Source: Amyelois transitella (taxonomy: Eukaryota; Arthropoda; Insecta; Lepidoptera; Pyralidae). From it: a stretch of DNA of 64,000 nucleotides. The stretch spans positions 7,877,001-7,941,000 of the forward strand of contig NC_083507.1 of NCBI RefSeq assembly GCF_032362555.1. The letters run 5' to 3'. A program made the position numbers and the translations under genes. Shown piece by piece: positions 34,901-44,271 of this stretch. The first letter of the stretch is position 1. Each line of letters opens with the position of its first letter. The notes under the pieces are model-generated. The model was not told the DNA's origin. It ran no database searches and was given only the letters and a program-made list of their open reading frames with translations.

Positions 34901-35697
34901 TTGCTAAAAGTCGCGTTTTGGCGGCATATTTGAATATTTCATTTTCTTTTTCGATTTTTTAATAAAATAGCTGTAATAAAGGCAGAAAAGTATTTTTGTA
35001 GGGCTCCTTATAAACAAATAAATACCCTAAGATAGTTTTTAGAACTTTGTCAAATAGCCTATTATTTAAACAATGTATCCTGCCACACTCGGCAATGAAC
35101 CCAAGCAACTTACACCGCAACACAAATTTACTAAAGTTTTTTGAATTTCCAGATTTGCCTCACCCGTATGGACACCCAACTGGTTCTGCCGCTGGTGTAC
35201 GACATGCAGCAGAACGTGACGCAGCTAGCTGACAAGCGGGACTCGCAGCCACATCTCATTGCCGTGGCGCTGCATCTTAAGAGGTAACTGTGATTTGAAA
35301 TTATTTTTTAAGATAGTTGGAAAGCTGGACAGTGGGTAAGTAACACAACATAGAATTCTTCTATGTTTTGTGTGAGATCTTGTTTTTAACGAAATAACCC
35401 CGCTTACTAAACCAAAATAGCGCTTTCGTAGTTTCTTCATTTTATCTGTGGAAATTATTAATTTTCATTACTAAGTATATCTCAGTTGTTGCTGACGAAA
35501 TCACTAGTCTAGTCTTACAAAGATTACTATGTCTACCACCAGAAAGACGACGACAAATACATTCTTACGGTTGCAGGTTCAGCGAGTTCAATCAGTCGTT
35601 GTCAGAGTGCACTCTATGGCCAGCAGTGCGTGACCTGCTCACCAACTTCACTTTACCGCAAGAGGCGCCGCCAACCGCCGCGCCTCCGCCCTCCTAG
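22917..35697 (+). CDS. MED14: Mediator of RNA polymerase II transcription subunit 14 (MED14)
   Basis: MED14 is the scaffold linking head, middle and tail of Mediator in the nucleus. The 24 exons are 22917-23053, 23607-23834, 24091-24295, 24425-24557, 24858-25092, 25416-25629, 25815-26032, 26209-26368, 26758-26886, 27093-27228, 27745-27887, 28557-28797, 29584-29721, 30089-30293, 30699-30858, 31377-31517, 31745-31838, 31941-32038, 32286-32505, 32843-33063, 33249-33410, 33694-33954, 35153-35283 and 35577-35697. Phases agree throughout and give 1376 residues, near the family size. Diagnostic blocks: GGSISLALLIDFIVQRTYDE, LPRKTDMERKIEIYKFSART, FVETADVLARVARETLVHA, EDDNPPSPMSPMPP, a long Pro/Ser/Ala linker (exons 18-20), and QVMEKFFEQRVAIAPYRA. 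Exon 16 ends at an inferred GC donor. Introns 8, 12, 14, 19 and 20 hold decayed copies of exon ends. A THAP element lies in intron 22. Confidence 0.93.
26500..26540 (+). repeat. Decayed copy of MED14 exon 8 3' end
   Basis: CACACACCGACCATATGCTA with its left flank GCACTCTGCACC matches exon 8 sequence CACACCGACCATATACTGGT preceded by CGCTGCACCGA (26339-26372). The copy sits in intron 8, about 130 bases downstream of the exon end. Confidence 0.6.
27966..28246 (+). repeat. Lepidopteran repeat with CGCGACTTCGTC head
   Basis: It begins ACTAGCTGTACCCGCGACTT, contains TTTGGGCATCATTGAAGCCC and GCCTAAAGCCTTCCTCGAT, and ends TTTATAATATTAGTATAGAT. It lies in MED14 intron 11 and is related to the copies at 13421-13612 and 19879-20156. 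Confidence 0.75.
28873..29170 (+). repeat. Two decayed tandem copies of MED14 exon 12 end plus intron start
   Basis: Exon 12 text CACTACCAAGAACCAGGCCA then GGGTGTGGACGGCGGAGATA (28711-28750) reappears as TACTAAGAACCAGGCTAGGG at about 28920 and as CCAGGCCAGGGTGGAGACGG at about 29010. The second copy continues through GATAGTTTTCCATGGTTCGC and past the old donor to TATGGTAGTGCTGCC, matching ATATGGTAGCGCTGC at 28845-28858. So the repeated unit spans exon end, donor and early intron. Confidence 0.75.
29091..29149. repeat. Perfect hairpin, 25-bp arms
   Basis: 29091-29115 and 29125-29149 are exact reverse complements (ATAAGATGGAAACATTGTTA then AATGA on the left) with a 9-nt loop. It lies inside the second decayed copy of the exon 12 region, where the original has only a single, unrelated-looking stretch. 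Confidence 0.85.
29330..29545 (-). mobile_element. tRNA-derived SINE, minus copy
   Basis: On the minus strand the head reads GGCCTCTGTGGCGCAGCGG followed by TAGTGCGCTTGTCC, a Pol III A-box region, then GGTCCCGGGTTTGAATCC, a B box. The body ends in AACTCACTCTGTGTAATTTT. A sister copy is at 42471-42668. It is inserted in MED14 intron 12, ending about 40 bases before exon 13. Confidence 0.8.
30365..30428 (+). repeat. Decayed copy of MED14 exon 14 3' end
   Basis: CTCTACACTGTACCCACG ... ATCATTGACCTGTGACACTA ACTGG mirrors exon 14 CGCTACACTGTCGCCACG ... ATCACCTTGACCACTACATT AATTGG (30209-30293) with small deletions. It lies about 70 bases into intron 14. Similarity is moderate, so this is the weakest of the exon-copy calls. 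Confidence 0.45.
31204..31235. repeat. Short perfect inverted repeat, 15-bp arms
   Basis: TTTATAAATAATACA (31204-31218) and TGTATTATTTATAAA (31221-31235) are exact complements separated by CC. It lies in MED14 intron 15. AT-rich composition makes it less striking than the longer hairpins. Confidence 0.6.
32541..32625 (+). repeat. Decayed copy of MED14 exon 19 3' end
   Basis: ACCTCGCCCCTCACCGCGTG then GCCCGCCTCTTCTGCCGCGA and GGATCATAAACGTGAGTAAC match exon 19 ACCTCGCCCTTCACCACGTG, GCCCGCCTCC and GGATCATAAAGGTGAGTG (32410-32514). The copy retains a GTGAGT donor-like motif. It begins about 35 bases after the real donor in intron 19. Confidence 0.75.
33088..33156 (+). repeat. Decayed copy of MED14 exon 20 internal segment
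   Basis: GCTGGAGCCGCTGTGCACGC, GGCCCGCCGCTCTCGCTGCT and GCAGTGGTTCTTG match exon 20 GCTGGAGCTGCTGTGCACGC, GGCCCGCCGCTCGCGCCGCT and GCAGCGGTTCCTG (32928-33009), with the segment between them deleted. It starts about 25 bases into intron 20. Confidence 0.75.
34149..35063 (-). mobile_element. THAP-containing DNA transposon remnant, copy 2
   Basis: This is an inverted, shorter relative of the element at 8619-9782, with the same ATAGGCTATTTGA termini. On the minus strand it keeps TATAAATGTTATGCAGTGCC and TTGAATATTCGCAAGAAGTG, parts of the THAP-domain coding stretch, but the frame is broken and part of the domain is missing. It sits in MED14 intron 22. Positions 34538-34554 and 34560-34576 form a 17-bp perfect hairpin that copy 1 lacks. 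Confidence 0.65.
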
Positions 35698-37110
35698 CAT
35701 ACCCTCTATAGGAAATAAACTCTGCCATACGTTCACGAGACAGCCTTGCCTTGTCTGACGTGAATACGGATTGGATTTAAAGCTACTTCACATTTGCGTA
35801 GGCGTTGATAAATGTATACGTAGCGCCTACACCGTGCTAACGCCGCGTTCAAGCAACTGCCGAAGAAACGCAGCAACTGCGACTGCGTCTACTCCGCTGG
35901 ACAAACGTTGGTGTGAAGCCGCTCTTAGTAAGAGTGGGTTCGGTAATCGATCAGTACGAAAAGGTCACGTACGTCAGACGCAACAAACCCACTTTGAATA
36001 AAAATTTAGCACTAGGTAAAACGGTAATCTACATTCTTGTATAAATTGAACGAACAGCTCTTGTACAGATAAGAAAGTTAGAATTACACGTACTGACTTT
36101 TCACGTGTTAATTATGTAAACAGTTATCCAATATCAGAGTATCAGAGAGATTATTATCATTTCTTTAATTTTAATTTTATTTTATTTGGATCTAAAATAG
36201 CAAAATGAAGAAGGAAGAATGGTTATTTTTTATTTGGGATCTTGAAAAATATGAAATGTTACCCTGTCACCAAGAAATCCTGGTGATTTGTAAATATTTT
36301 AAATTATACATAAGCGTATGTACGTAATGTATATAGAAAAGTTAATTAGATGTGACCTCTTGGGCATGCTAACTTTTTGAATATTGCGAAAACTAATCGG
36401 ATATTTTTGAAATTTGGTAACGTAGTCTATAATTTCTGTTCGACATTTAGAATCTTTAAGAGTAAATAATTTAATAAATGTAGACTTTTCATTCTTAGTA
36501 TTTTGGTTTTTCGATGTCATGTTTCACTTAAGAATATTCGTGTACATAATAATATATTAAATATTCTTTTACCTTGTAAGAAGTACGTACGTAGTAAAGC
36601 AATACTTATAATCGATATTCTTATTTAATAAAAAGTCTCATTTCTACACTTGCGTTTTATTTATCAAATTTATCTTAAATATCATAATAGGTACGTAGGT
36701 TTAGACCTACCCACTCCTTACTTACCATCCACGCTCTTGTATAATTGATTAGTCAACCTACTTTCATTCACATGACCAAACCATCTTACCCTTTTCTAAC
36801 CTGTTACTTTATCTTCTTTCTCTGACCTAAAAAAAATATCTAACTATATTCAAATAAAATTCCGTCGAAACTGGTTCTCTTGAAAGCAAAGCTGATAGAC
36901 TCGTTAAGACTGTTTTTTAACAATAAATATCAAGTAAGTATGGTTATGTAATTAATGTTTGATTATTCTTCTTGTCGATATTAGTTTGTCCAAAGACAAA
37001 ATACTCGTAAGTAGGTATCTAAATAGACTTGTCTAAGTTTTGACAACTGTAAAAATTATCTGTTTTCTGCGAAAGTATTTTACGGGAAAAATTATACAGT
37101 GTTATTAAAA
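35698..37110 (+). other. MED14 3' flank and intergenic region
   Basis: AATAAA occurs at 35714-35719, only 17 bases after the stop, and again at 35997-36002. The later one is the more usual distance for a 3' UTR. Bases 35790-35930 are relatively GC-rich without a credible ORF. A repeat fragment lies at 36690-36815. The rest is AT-rich with nothing recognised; the promoter of the downstream SLC6-like gene should be near the right end. Confidence 0.5.
36690..36815. repeat. Interspersed repeat fragment
   Basis: CTCTTGTATAATTGATTAGT, CAACCTACTTTCATTCACAT and GACCAAACCATCTTACCC form a block I associate with the distal half of the same lepidopteran family seen at 5281-5530. The two pieces do not overlap here, so the link rests on memory of longer copies. 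Confidence 0.4.
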
Positions 37111-40100
37111 ATGGATCGGCCTCCAACTAATTCTATGGAAACTATACTAACCTTTGAAAACAGAAACATAGTAAGCAACACAGTGATCTTGTTATACGTA
37201 AAGCTAGGTAGGTACCTTACCCGCAAGATCTCTTGGTCATCAATTACTGTACCAAATAGTGTTTTAGTTTTTATTGAACATAAATACGGATACAAATGTT
37301 TCAGCTGCCTCGACACAGCTAATATCAATCATCATTTTCGATAGTGTAGATCAAAGCAATTGTTCCATAGTGTCCCTTATTCTCAGGGCTTCGCATTTCT
37401 ACGTTTATACTTTTTCTTTCAAAGGGAACGATTCAAATCAGTTGTCTTACCTATCTATATATTAGGATAGAAGCCAAGAGTCGGATGGCTTTGCGATTCC
37501 ATGATGCCTTCAAAATGGCAAGAAAGGCGCGCGGACGCGTTTTGGTGGGTTGGCTGGCAATATAAGCAGTCCCACACACTTCTGTGATAACAAAAAAAAG
37601 ATATTTAAAACTAGTGTTGGTAGTTTAATGTTCTTGCTGTGTCAGAGTCAATGGTCGGCAATGTGGTCTACGGCCAACATCACAGCAGCGGATGGTCCGC
37701 CAAGCACGCGCCGGTTTCTCTCCGGCCGGCTCCATCTGCGCCTCTCAGCGTTGTCGCTGGGCGCCTTCCTCACGATGCACTGCAAACTCACAGCAGCCGC
37801 GCTCACTGGAGGATTCTGTAAGTGTATTTTTTAACTAGAATATCTAAAAATTTGTTGTACGTAACGTAATGAGTAACCAAAATTTTTTTCCATCCCAGAT
37901 AGCCCCGTAGATATTTATATCTGGGTTCTTTTCCTTTCGCTCAGCTAGTTGAAGCTGTCATGTAGCAGGTATATCGGTATTTATATTTTCTTTCAAACAA
38001 GCATGTGACAAAATTTGGTTTGTTTTAGTCATTTTCGCGATATTCCTAGTCTTGGGCACAGTGGTATTGGCTAACCCATTACGCCATTTTGAAGTATACC
38101 TGGGTCAGTGGAGTTTGAGTGGGCCGGGAAGAGCCTTCAGGATTTTACCAATGTTTGATGGTAAATATAAGTGCTTACTTTTTCATATTTAATATGGGTA
38201 GCAGTATGTTTTTTGATTGCATTGATCCGGCGCGAAGGACCATAAATGAGCCGATTTCGCATAATGTGATGCGACAGCTATCACTTCATCCGCAATTAAT
38301 GCTTTTCATGAGGTCATAATCTTAAACTAAGAACCTCCTAAGTTCATAAAAATCGACCCAGTCGTTTTGCGGGAAAAGTGTATCAGACAGTATATTATAT
38401 CACATTACCTAGTGTATTATTTTCATATATTTTATATTATTATTTTTATAATACAGGAATCGGTATCGCGATGTGCATCAACGCAATAATACGAGCAATA
38501 ACTTGCTGCACAATCGCTGCGATATCAGCTGTCTACTTGGTGCACTCAGTGTCAGACGAAACCCTTCCGTTTACCTACTGTAGGCAAGTTAATCACTTAT
38601 GTAAATCGGTACTTACTATTATTGATATTCTAACCAATATAATACTTACAGGGATTTTCAGCTGAAACCTTATAAGCCCATATTAAAAGAAGTCAATACT
38701 AGAGCTATGTACGAAGTGAGTAACAAACTTGTCGATTATTTTTACGCATATGCAGCATATCAATACCAACATACGACCTTTATTACATAAACTCATTCTT
38801 TTTCAGCATGTAACACGTTCGTATCAGTGCGCGTTCGAAGATTTGTGTGTGTGTGTGTGTGTGTGAAAGTGATAAGATTATGCGAGATGTGTTTAGGAAC
38901 ACAACAGTAAATAACGTGAGGTCCAATTAGTAAATAGAACTACAATAGCGTATTGCATGCATTTGTTTTAAATTTGACGGTTTTACAGAAAAATGACTTG
39001 AACACTATAATATTGAAAGACTATAGAAGATATGAATTATCCCAATTGCCTAGGACACAAGTCAGCGCTACAACAAGTACCGTAGGAATTCCTGACTACG
39101 CTTGGAGAAATATTACATTGCGAAATAGAAAGTAAGTTAATATTTTTATTTCTTTTTCTACTTATTAGTTCTAATTGTTCACAGGACATGTTCTGACTAA
39201 TGCTGTTAAATAAACGAGATAATTGAATGTATGCTTTGGATGGTAGGGTAGTTGCAGTCAAACACCATTTTGCACTATGTACCTATACACCATATCATTA
39301 TGTACTATGTACATTAAAAAAATATGACCACATATATAATACAAAACAATGACATATTGGTTTTAAAATAATTTTATTGGTCCTAGTAGGTACTTTAACT
39401 AGGCATGTAATTTTTTTCTAGTAAAAAAGCCGAAAAACTATTTATACGATGGATGGAATTTTGCAATGAAAATTATACTGGTCTTTATCCTGCTTTATTC
39501 AATACACCCGCATATAACTTCTTTTAGTAAGTTTAACTTACCAATTAATTTTTTTCAATCGATTCGGAAATGAAAATATATTTAATTTATGTGTTAAAGT
39601 TATATTTTTCGATTGGAAAACATAACCATAATAAATATTATTACAGCGTGGAAGTCGTTCATTTAAGATCTGATTATAGTTTAAAGTCGTTAAATTTATT
39701 AATGGTGTACAGTATCATTACAACTTGGCTTATTATATGGGCGACATTGATAGCTGAACGTCTATACAATAGAAGGGTAAGATATTTATAATGAACTATT
39801 GATTAAAAAGTAATACGAATCTACACGATTGTAAATTTGTGGTAAAACCTTTCAGATTTCAGATATAAAATATATTAGTGAGATTATAATATTATAATTT
39901 TCATTCAATATCTTCCAGCTTACTTGGAACCGAATGTATCGATGGTTGGTGGTAGTACCATGGATATGGAATATTATTCTCATTATATCAGCTATTGGTC
40001 AATTGTCCGTAATAGAGTACAAGCTAAAATATGCTTTTCGAGTCAGTGCCCAAGCGATGTTTGTCGTAAGTACCAATAAAAAGACGATACACTTATTACT

Positions 40101-42982
40101 GTTTTTATAAAATACTGATTTTTCCATGGCACAAGTGGATAAAGTATGCACAGATCGTGGCAAGTTGTAGTCTCTGCCTACCCCGTTATTTTATGAATGT
40201 ATTTTGTCTACAGCTCTGGCCGAGTCTTAAAGAGTTTCCAGAACAAAGAAGTAGGTACTAATATGAATTAATAATTATTATTTTTCAGACTGCAACTGAT
40301 GCTTTAGATGTTGCTATTTACATACACGCGGCATGCCTTGGCACAGAAATTATACACGGAAAAGGTTTAAACCATTACGGTAAGTACAATAGTTTGAAGT
40401 ACCTACTTATCTTCATAATTTTATATTAAATTTGGAAAGATCACTTGTGTTCTAAAAATGCAAACAACATGACCTTCCTCTTTCAGGCTATAGTTTTGTA
40501 GAACTTTTGATCCCGCCGTTTGTACTCTTTAAAGTATTGATAATTTTTTTAATAAGTATGTGCCAAGATTTATTACGTTTTATGTTGATGGCGCTAGCTT
40601 TAACCGACGGTAGTCTGTAAAGGCAACGAAATAACAGCCTTTCTTACCCACCAAATAATTTAAACCCAAATTTATTACAAATTGGTTAAGTCCTAAAGCC
40701 TTTACTTACATCTTATAGCCTGGATCAGCATTTATGAGCTCTAAGCCTGAATCCTATATAAAAAAAAATTAAAAGTAGGTAAGTACGTGATCCTTAAAAT
40801 AATGTAAATACCTACTTGGTGTGACAATAATGATTTTTGAATTTCAATTTATCTTCAGCTTCCGGACACATCGATCCATTTTTGAATAATGAGAACGTGT
40901 GGCACTCGATAATACTGTCTCTGTTAGCCGGACTCCACTCGGGCGGCGCAGCAGCGTGTGCATTCGTCGACTATTTGCAGTTCGAAGTGGACCAAAGGAT
41001 ACAAGACATACGCGAAAGTAAGAGCATACATTCCTTTGGTTTACCACCAAATGCTGTAAAAATTTGTGACAGCCGGTTACGTCTAATCCCGCCTCGCATT
41101 TGCTCGGATAGCAAAGGCTTCTTACACCTATAAGGATACACCTGCCTCCCTATCATGGCATATACGACGCCGTTTTTATCGCGCGAAATATTATCGTTGT
41201 CCGCTTTCACGTCGTAATATAAATCTAAATAGTGATGGCTTTTCGCGCGATAAAAACGGCGTCGCGGGTGCACTGCTATGGGTCTGGCCGGCTGACGTGC
41301 CATGTACTATGTCTATCTCTCCGACCGATCAGGATAGGTCTGAATTTTTGAATATTCTGCATTGTTTATTTTTTTTCAGGCACTTTATGGGTGATACCGA
41401 TGTATTCCAAATGTATCACACAGGGTAGTTATTCACATCTAAAGTAAGTGTTTTAAGAATAAAAAATACTTATAATATTTAGTTTTCCTAACATAGGTAA
41501 CCCACATCGCTTTCACATTTTACAGATCCTCGTTTGTGTTTGGAGGACTTACATTTTCTTACATGACAATAGCGTATACTATGATCAAGACAGCAATGCA
41601 TACGATTTTTGAGTACAAAGTTAAATTAGTGTAAGTTGTTAATGCATTTAGTTTTCAATTTAGCCTCTTACTAATTATTTTTATAGCGGACTCTTTTTTA
41701 TCTCAGATATTGTGAGCAGTTCGTAGCAGCGTGTCTTATTCTCACCTGCATGGGATTCAGTTTATTTTTTGCAACTAATGTAAGAACGATAATGTATAAA
41801 TAGACACCTTAGCACGCGTCAAAATATCATTAGATAGTTTTATTGTTGATTCCTTTTATCGTTCCAGCTTGATTAAAATTAAATTCACCATTTAGTTGTA
41901 GTTGGTAACACCTTAAATATTTAAACAAATTTTGGTTACAGTTCTTTTCTATAATTAGAAAGTTTTTTTTAATGTGGGTACCTAATTCTCACAACAGACA
42001 CACTCACACTCAAAATCACTCAACTAAACTCAGACTCACAGACAAAATTTCCTAAATAATAATTTCATGTATTTGCAAAAACCTTTTGTGCTTTTTTGTA
42101 CCCGTTTAAAATTACAGGGCGGCATAGTACTCCTGGAGAGTTTAGATCTGACTATGACGACGGTGGCAACACCTATGATCGCACTGTTGGAGCTGGTGGC
42201 CATGCTGTACGTGTACCGCAGCCACGACTTCCGTTCAGACATGAACCTCTCCATGGAGGAGAACGCGTGCGGATCGCGAATGGACACCCAGTGGCATATA
42301 ATACCATTTGTCACCTTTGTATGTATATTTTAATGGAAAATTTGTCCATTTTCTTGTGATTTTGTGTCCGATGTGCGAATGTTCATATATACTTTGAGAA
42401 GGTATATGTTTAATCATCCTCTGTCTTTCTATCTCTGAGCTTACCCAAAGAGTTAAAGAGAAGATATGACGACCTCTGTGGCGCAGCGGTAGTGCGTTTG
42501 TCTGTGACACCGGAGGTCCCGGGTTTGAATCCCGGTCAGGGCATGATGAGGAACGCGCTTTCTCTGTTTATAAGTATTTATTATAAAATATAGTATTGCT
42601 GGGTTAGTATCTCGTAACACAAGTTTCGAACTTACTTCGAGGCTAACTCAATCTGTGTAAAAAAAAAACTGACAGAAGTGACTTAACAAAGTGAATAATT
42701 TTGTCTTTGGTCTAGTTACCTACACCATAATATCGTATTATTATCATCAACTGATTGTTCCCGATGATTGCTTAGCAGGGTAACTGCTAACTACATAACT
42801 ATAATATCGTATTATTAAGTCTAAACAAAAATTTTCAGGGTCTGCTGGCTAGTAAGTTGTACATGACTTTGAACTCCGAACTGCCAACCAAGATGGTTAT
42901 GATTGCGCTGATTCCCGTCATACTCGTGGTCGTGGCCATCATGCTGCGGACTCTTCGCAACATATATGTATTCTTCAGATAA
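37111..42982 (+). CDS. Highly divergent SLC6-like transporter-fold membrane protein
   Basis: Sixteen exons: 37111-37170, 37646-37817, 38029-38160, 38457-38583, 38652-38715, 38989-39131, 39422-39526, 39647-39776, 39919-40065, 40289-40379, 40859-41017, 41380-41443, 41526-41630, 41707-41779, 42118-42318 and 42839-42982. Phases agree and give 638 residues, usual for sodium- and chloride-dependent (SLC6) transporters. It starts MDRPPTNSMETILTFENRNI. Family echoes: P-L-x-H-F-E-V-Y-L-G-Q-W before GPGRAFRILPMFDGIG (TM2), DALDVAIYIHAACLG (TM6-like), NNENVWHSIILSLLAG (TM7), and NGGIVLLESLDL...ALLELVAMLYVYR (TM10). The TM1 GNxWRFPY sodium-site motif is absent, replaced by LGAFLTMHCKLTAAALTGG. Intron 4 needs a GC donor. 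Function is unknown; loss of ion coupling is an inference. A pseudogene is unlikely because every frame stays open. Confidence 0.7.
38844..38865. repeat. TG microsatellite
   Basis: Eleven TG units in an intron of the SLC6-like gene, between exons 5 and 6. Confidence 0.9.
40488..40620 (+). other. Possible optional exon of the SLC6-like gene
   Basis: CTCTTTCAG precedes an open stretch in phase with exon 10: GYSFVELLIPPFVLFKVL then IIFLI, which is hydrophobic. It could splice on at an internal GTATGT donor near 40555 in phase with exon 11, or run to a stop at 40618-40620. Direct joining of exon 10 to exon 11 fits the SLC6 pattern better, so I left it out of the main model. Confidence 0.3.
41165..41264. 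repeat. Perfect inverted repeat, 24-bp arms with 52-bp spacer
   Basis: CGACGCCGTTTTTATCGCGC plus GAAA (41165-41188) is exactly complementary to 41241-41264. The arms carry GCGCG inside an AT-rich intron (intron 11 of the SLC6-like gene), unlike the surrounding composition. This may be the termini of a very small inverted-repeat element. Confidence 0.8.
42471..42668 (+). mobile_element. tRNA-derived SINE, plus copy
   Basis: ACCTCTGTGGCGCAGCGGTA followed by GTGCGTTTGTC (A box), then GGTCCCGGGTTTGAATCCCG (B box), a body with CTCGTAACACAAGTTTCGAA, and an A-rich tail AATCTGTGTAAAAAAAAA. It lies in the last intron of the SLC6-like gene. The same family is at 29330-29545. Confidence 0.85.
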
Positions 42983-44271
42983 TGTAAATGCCTTGTCATT
43001 AGGCTACAAAATTATTTAAAAACTATTATTACGGTATTCGTATATATATAAAGTTGTGAACTTGTCTAGAGATGGCGGTAGCGCGGAAACCACATAGTCA
43101 AAAGAAAGGACAAACTTAAGCAGTTACTCTTTATTTCCTTCTCTTCTTCGAATGAGTAATTGGTAGGTATTTGGAATTACAACAAACCATTGATTGAAAA
43201 TAAAAGTTTATTGTATTTAATAAATCATTATTTTTTAAATATAGATCTTTGTACAATCCTGAACATATGCGTACACATGATAGCTAATACATATGACAGT
43301 AGTGAGACTCTGGTAATCGTACACAAACAACATTTGTCCGGCAGGCAGCGCGCGCCGCCTCAACACCGACAGATTACGATATTAACCTATGATGCTTATT
43401 TGTTGATTAAATTAAAATATCACAATATGTACATATTATTTTAGAGTATCTCAATAATATCAATAAACATTACTGTGTGACACATAAGCTTGTATAATAT
43501 CTATTTACATTATCGATAGTAGCTGCCCTAAAGGAATCGCTACTTTACACAAATTGACAAAGATTGTATTTTAAGCATTTGTGGGATATCGTTAATAGGA
43601 AAGTTACTTTTTCGGCCGCAAATGCATAAAATGCAATCGATTTTTTCAATAACAAGGCTTAACTATACACTACCATAATATTCGATCTTTATAAGCCGTT
43701 CATTGTAACAATTATTTATAATACTATCCAATAATTTAATATGAAGACCCAATACATTTAATATCTCAACTTCTTTCATGTGAAGGCACTCCTAGCAGTC
43801 ATACAAAGCCATAGCTGCATTATCTTAAAGATTTCCAAAATCAATAAATATTTCCATTGCCACATCCCTATTATCTATTCTCGTTTAGCACTGATTCGTC
43901 ACTGGAATCAGTGAAATAGATCGGGGAAACGTCGCATCATGATAAAAAGAGTAGCGAAATTTTTCTATACTCAATTTTTTAAAAAATCAGTTCTTTTTAG
44001 CCAAGACGTTGAAATTCATTAACAATAACCGTGAACCGAAACGCGATATTATGTCGAATATACGATAATCATTACAAAATGGACATACTAGATTAGAGCG
44101 CACACACACTCTTATCTCGTTAGATTTCTTTCAGTATCGACGACCGTTTGCACTGTCATTATCATTTACACCGAGCCGTCGACCATCACTGGTCTCGCAG
44201 CAGCTGACTAGAGTCGTGGCGGTGGCGGGGGAGCGGGGGTGCGGGGGTCAGGCGCGCGCGGGCGCCCGTCG
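42983..44271. other. Tail-to-tail intergenic region, SLC6-like / ECT2
   Basis: It contains the 3' UTRs of both convergent genes. A plus-strand AATAAA at 43199-43204 and a minus-strand AATAAA (plus 43207-43212) lie two bases apart, and another minus-strand one is at 43130-43135. Apart from a short GC-rich bit at 43342-43362 the sequence is AT-rich with no coding signal. Confidence 0.5.

Noticed and set aside
37550-37645. N-terminal extension of SLC6-like exon 2
   Set aside because: It begins with TTG rather than ATG, and a good acceptor (TTGCTGTGTCAG) at 37645 joins in phase to the ATG-bearing exon 37111-37170.
38844-38865. TG repeat as a CRISPR or tandem array
   Set aside because: It is a plain dinucleotide microsatellite with no spacers.
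42471-42545. tRNA gene
   Set aside because: A and B boxes are present, but the cloverleaf is not complete, the sequence continues into a SINE body and A-tail, and a second diverged copy exists at 29330-29545.
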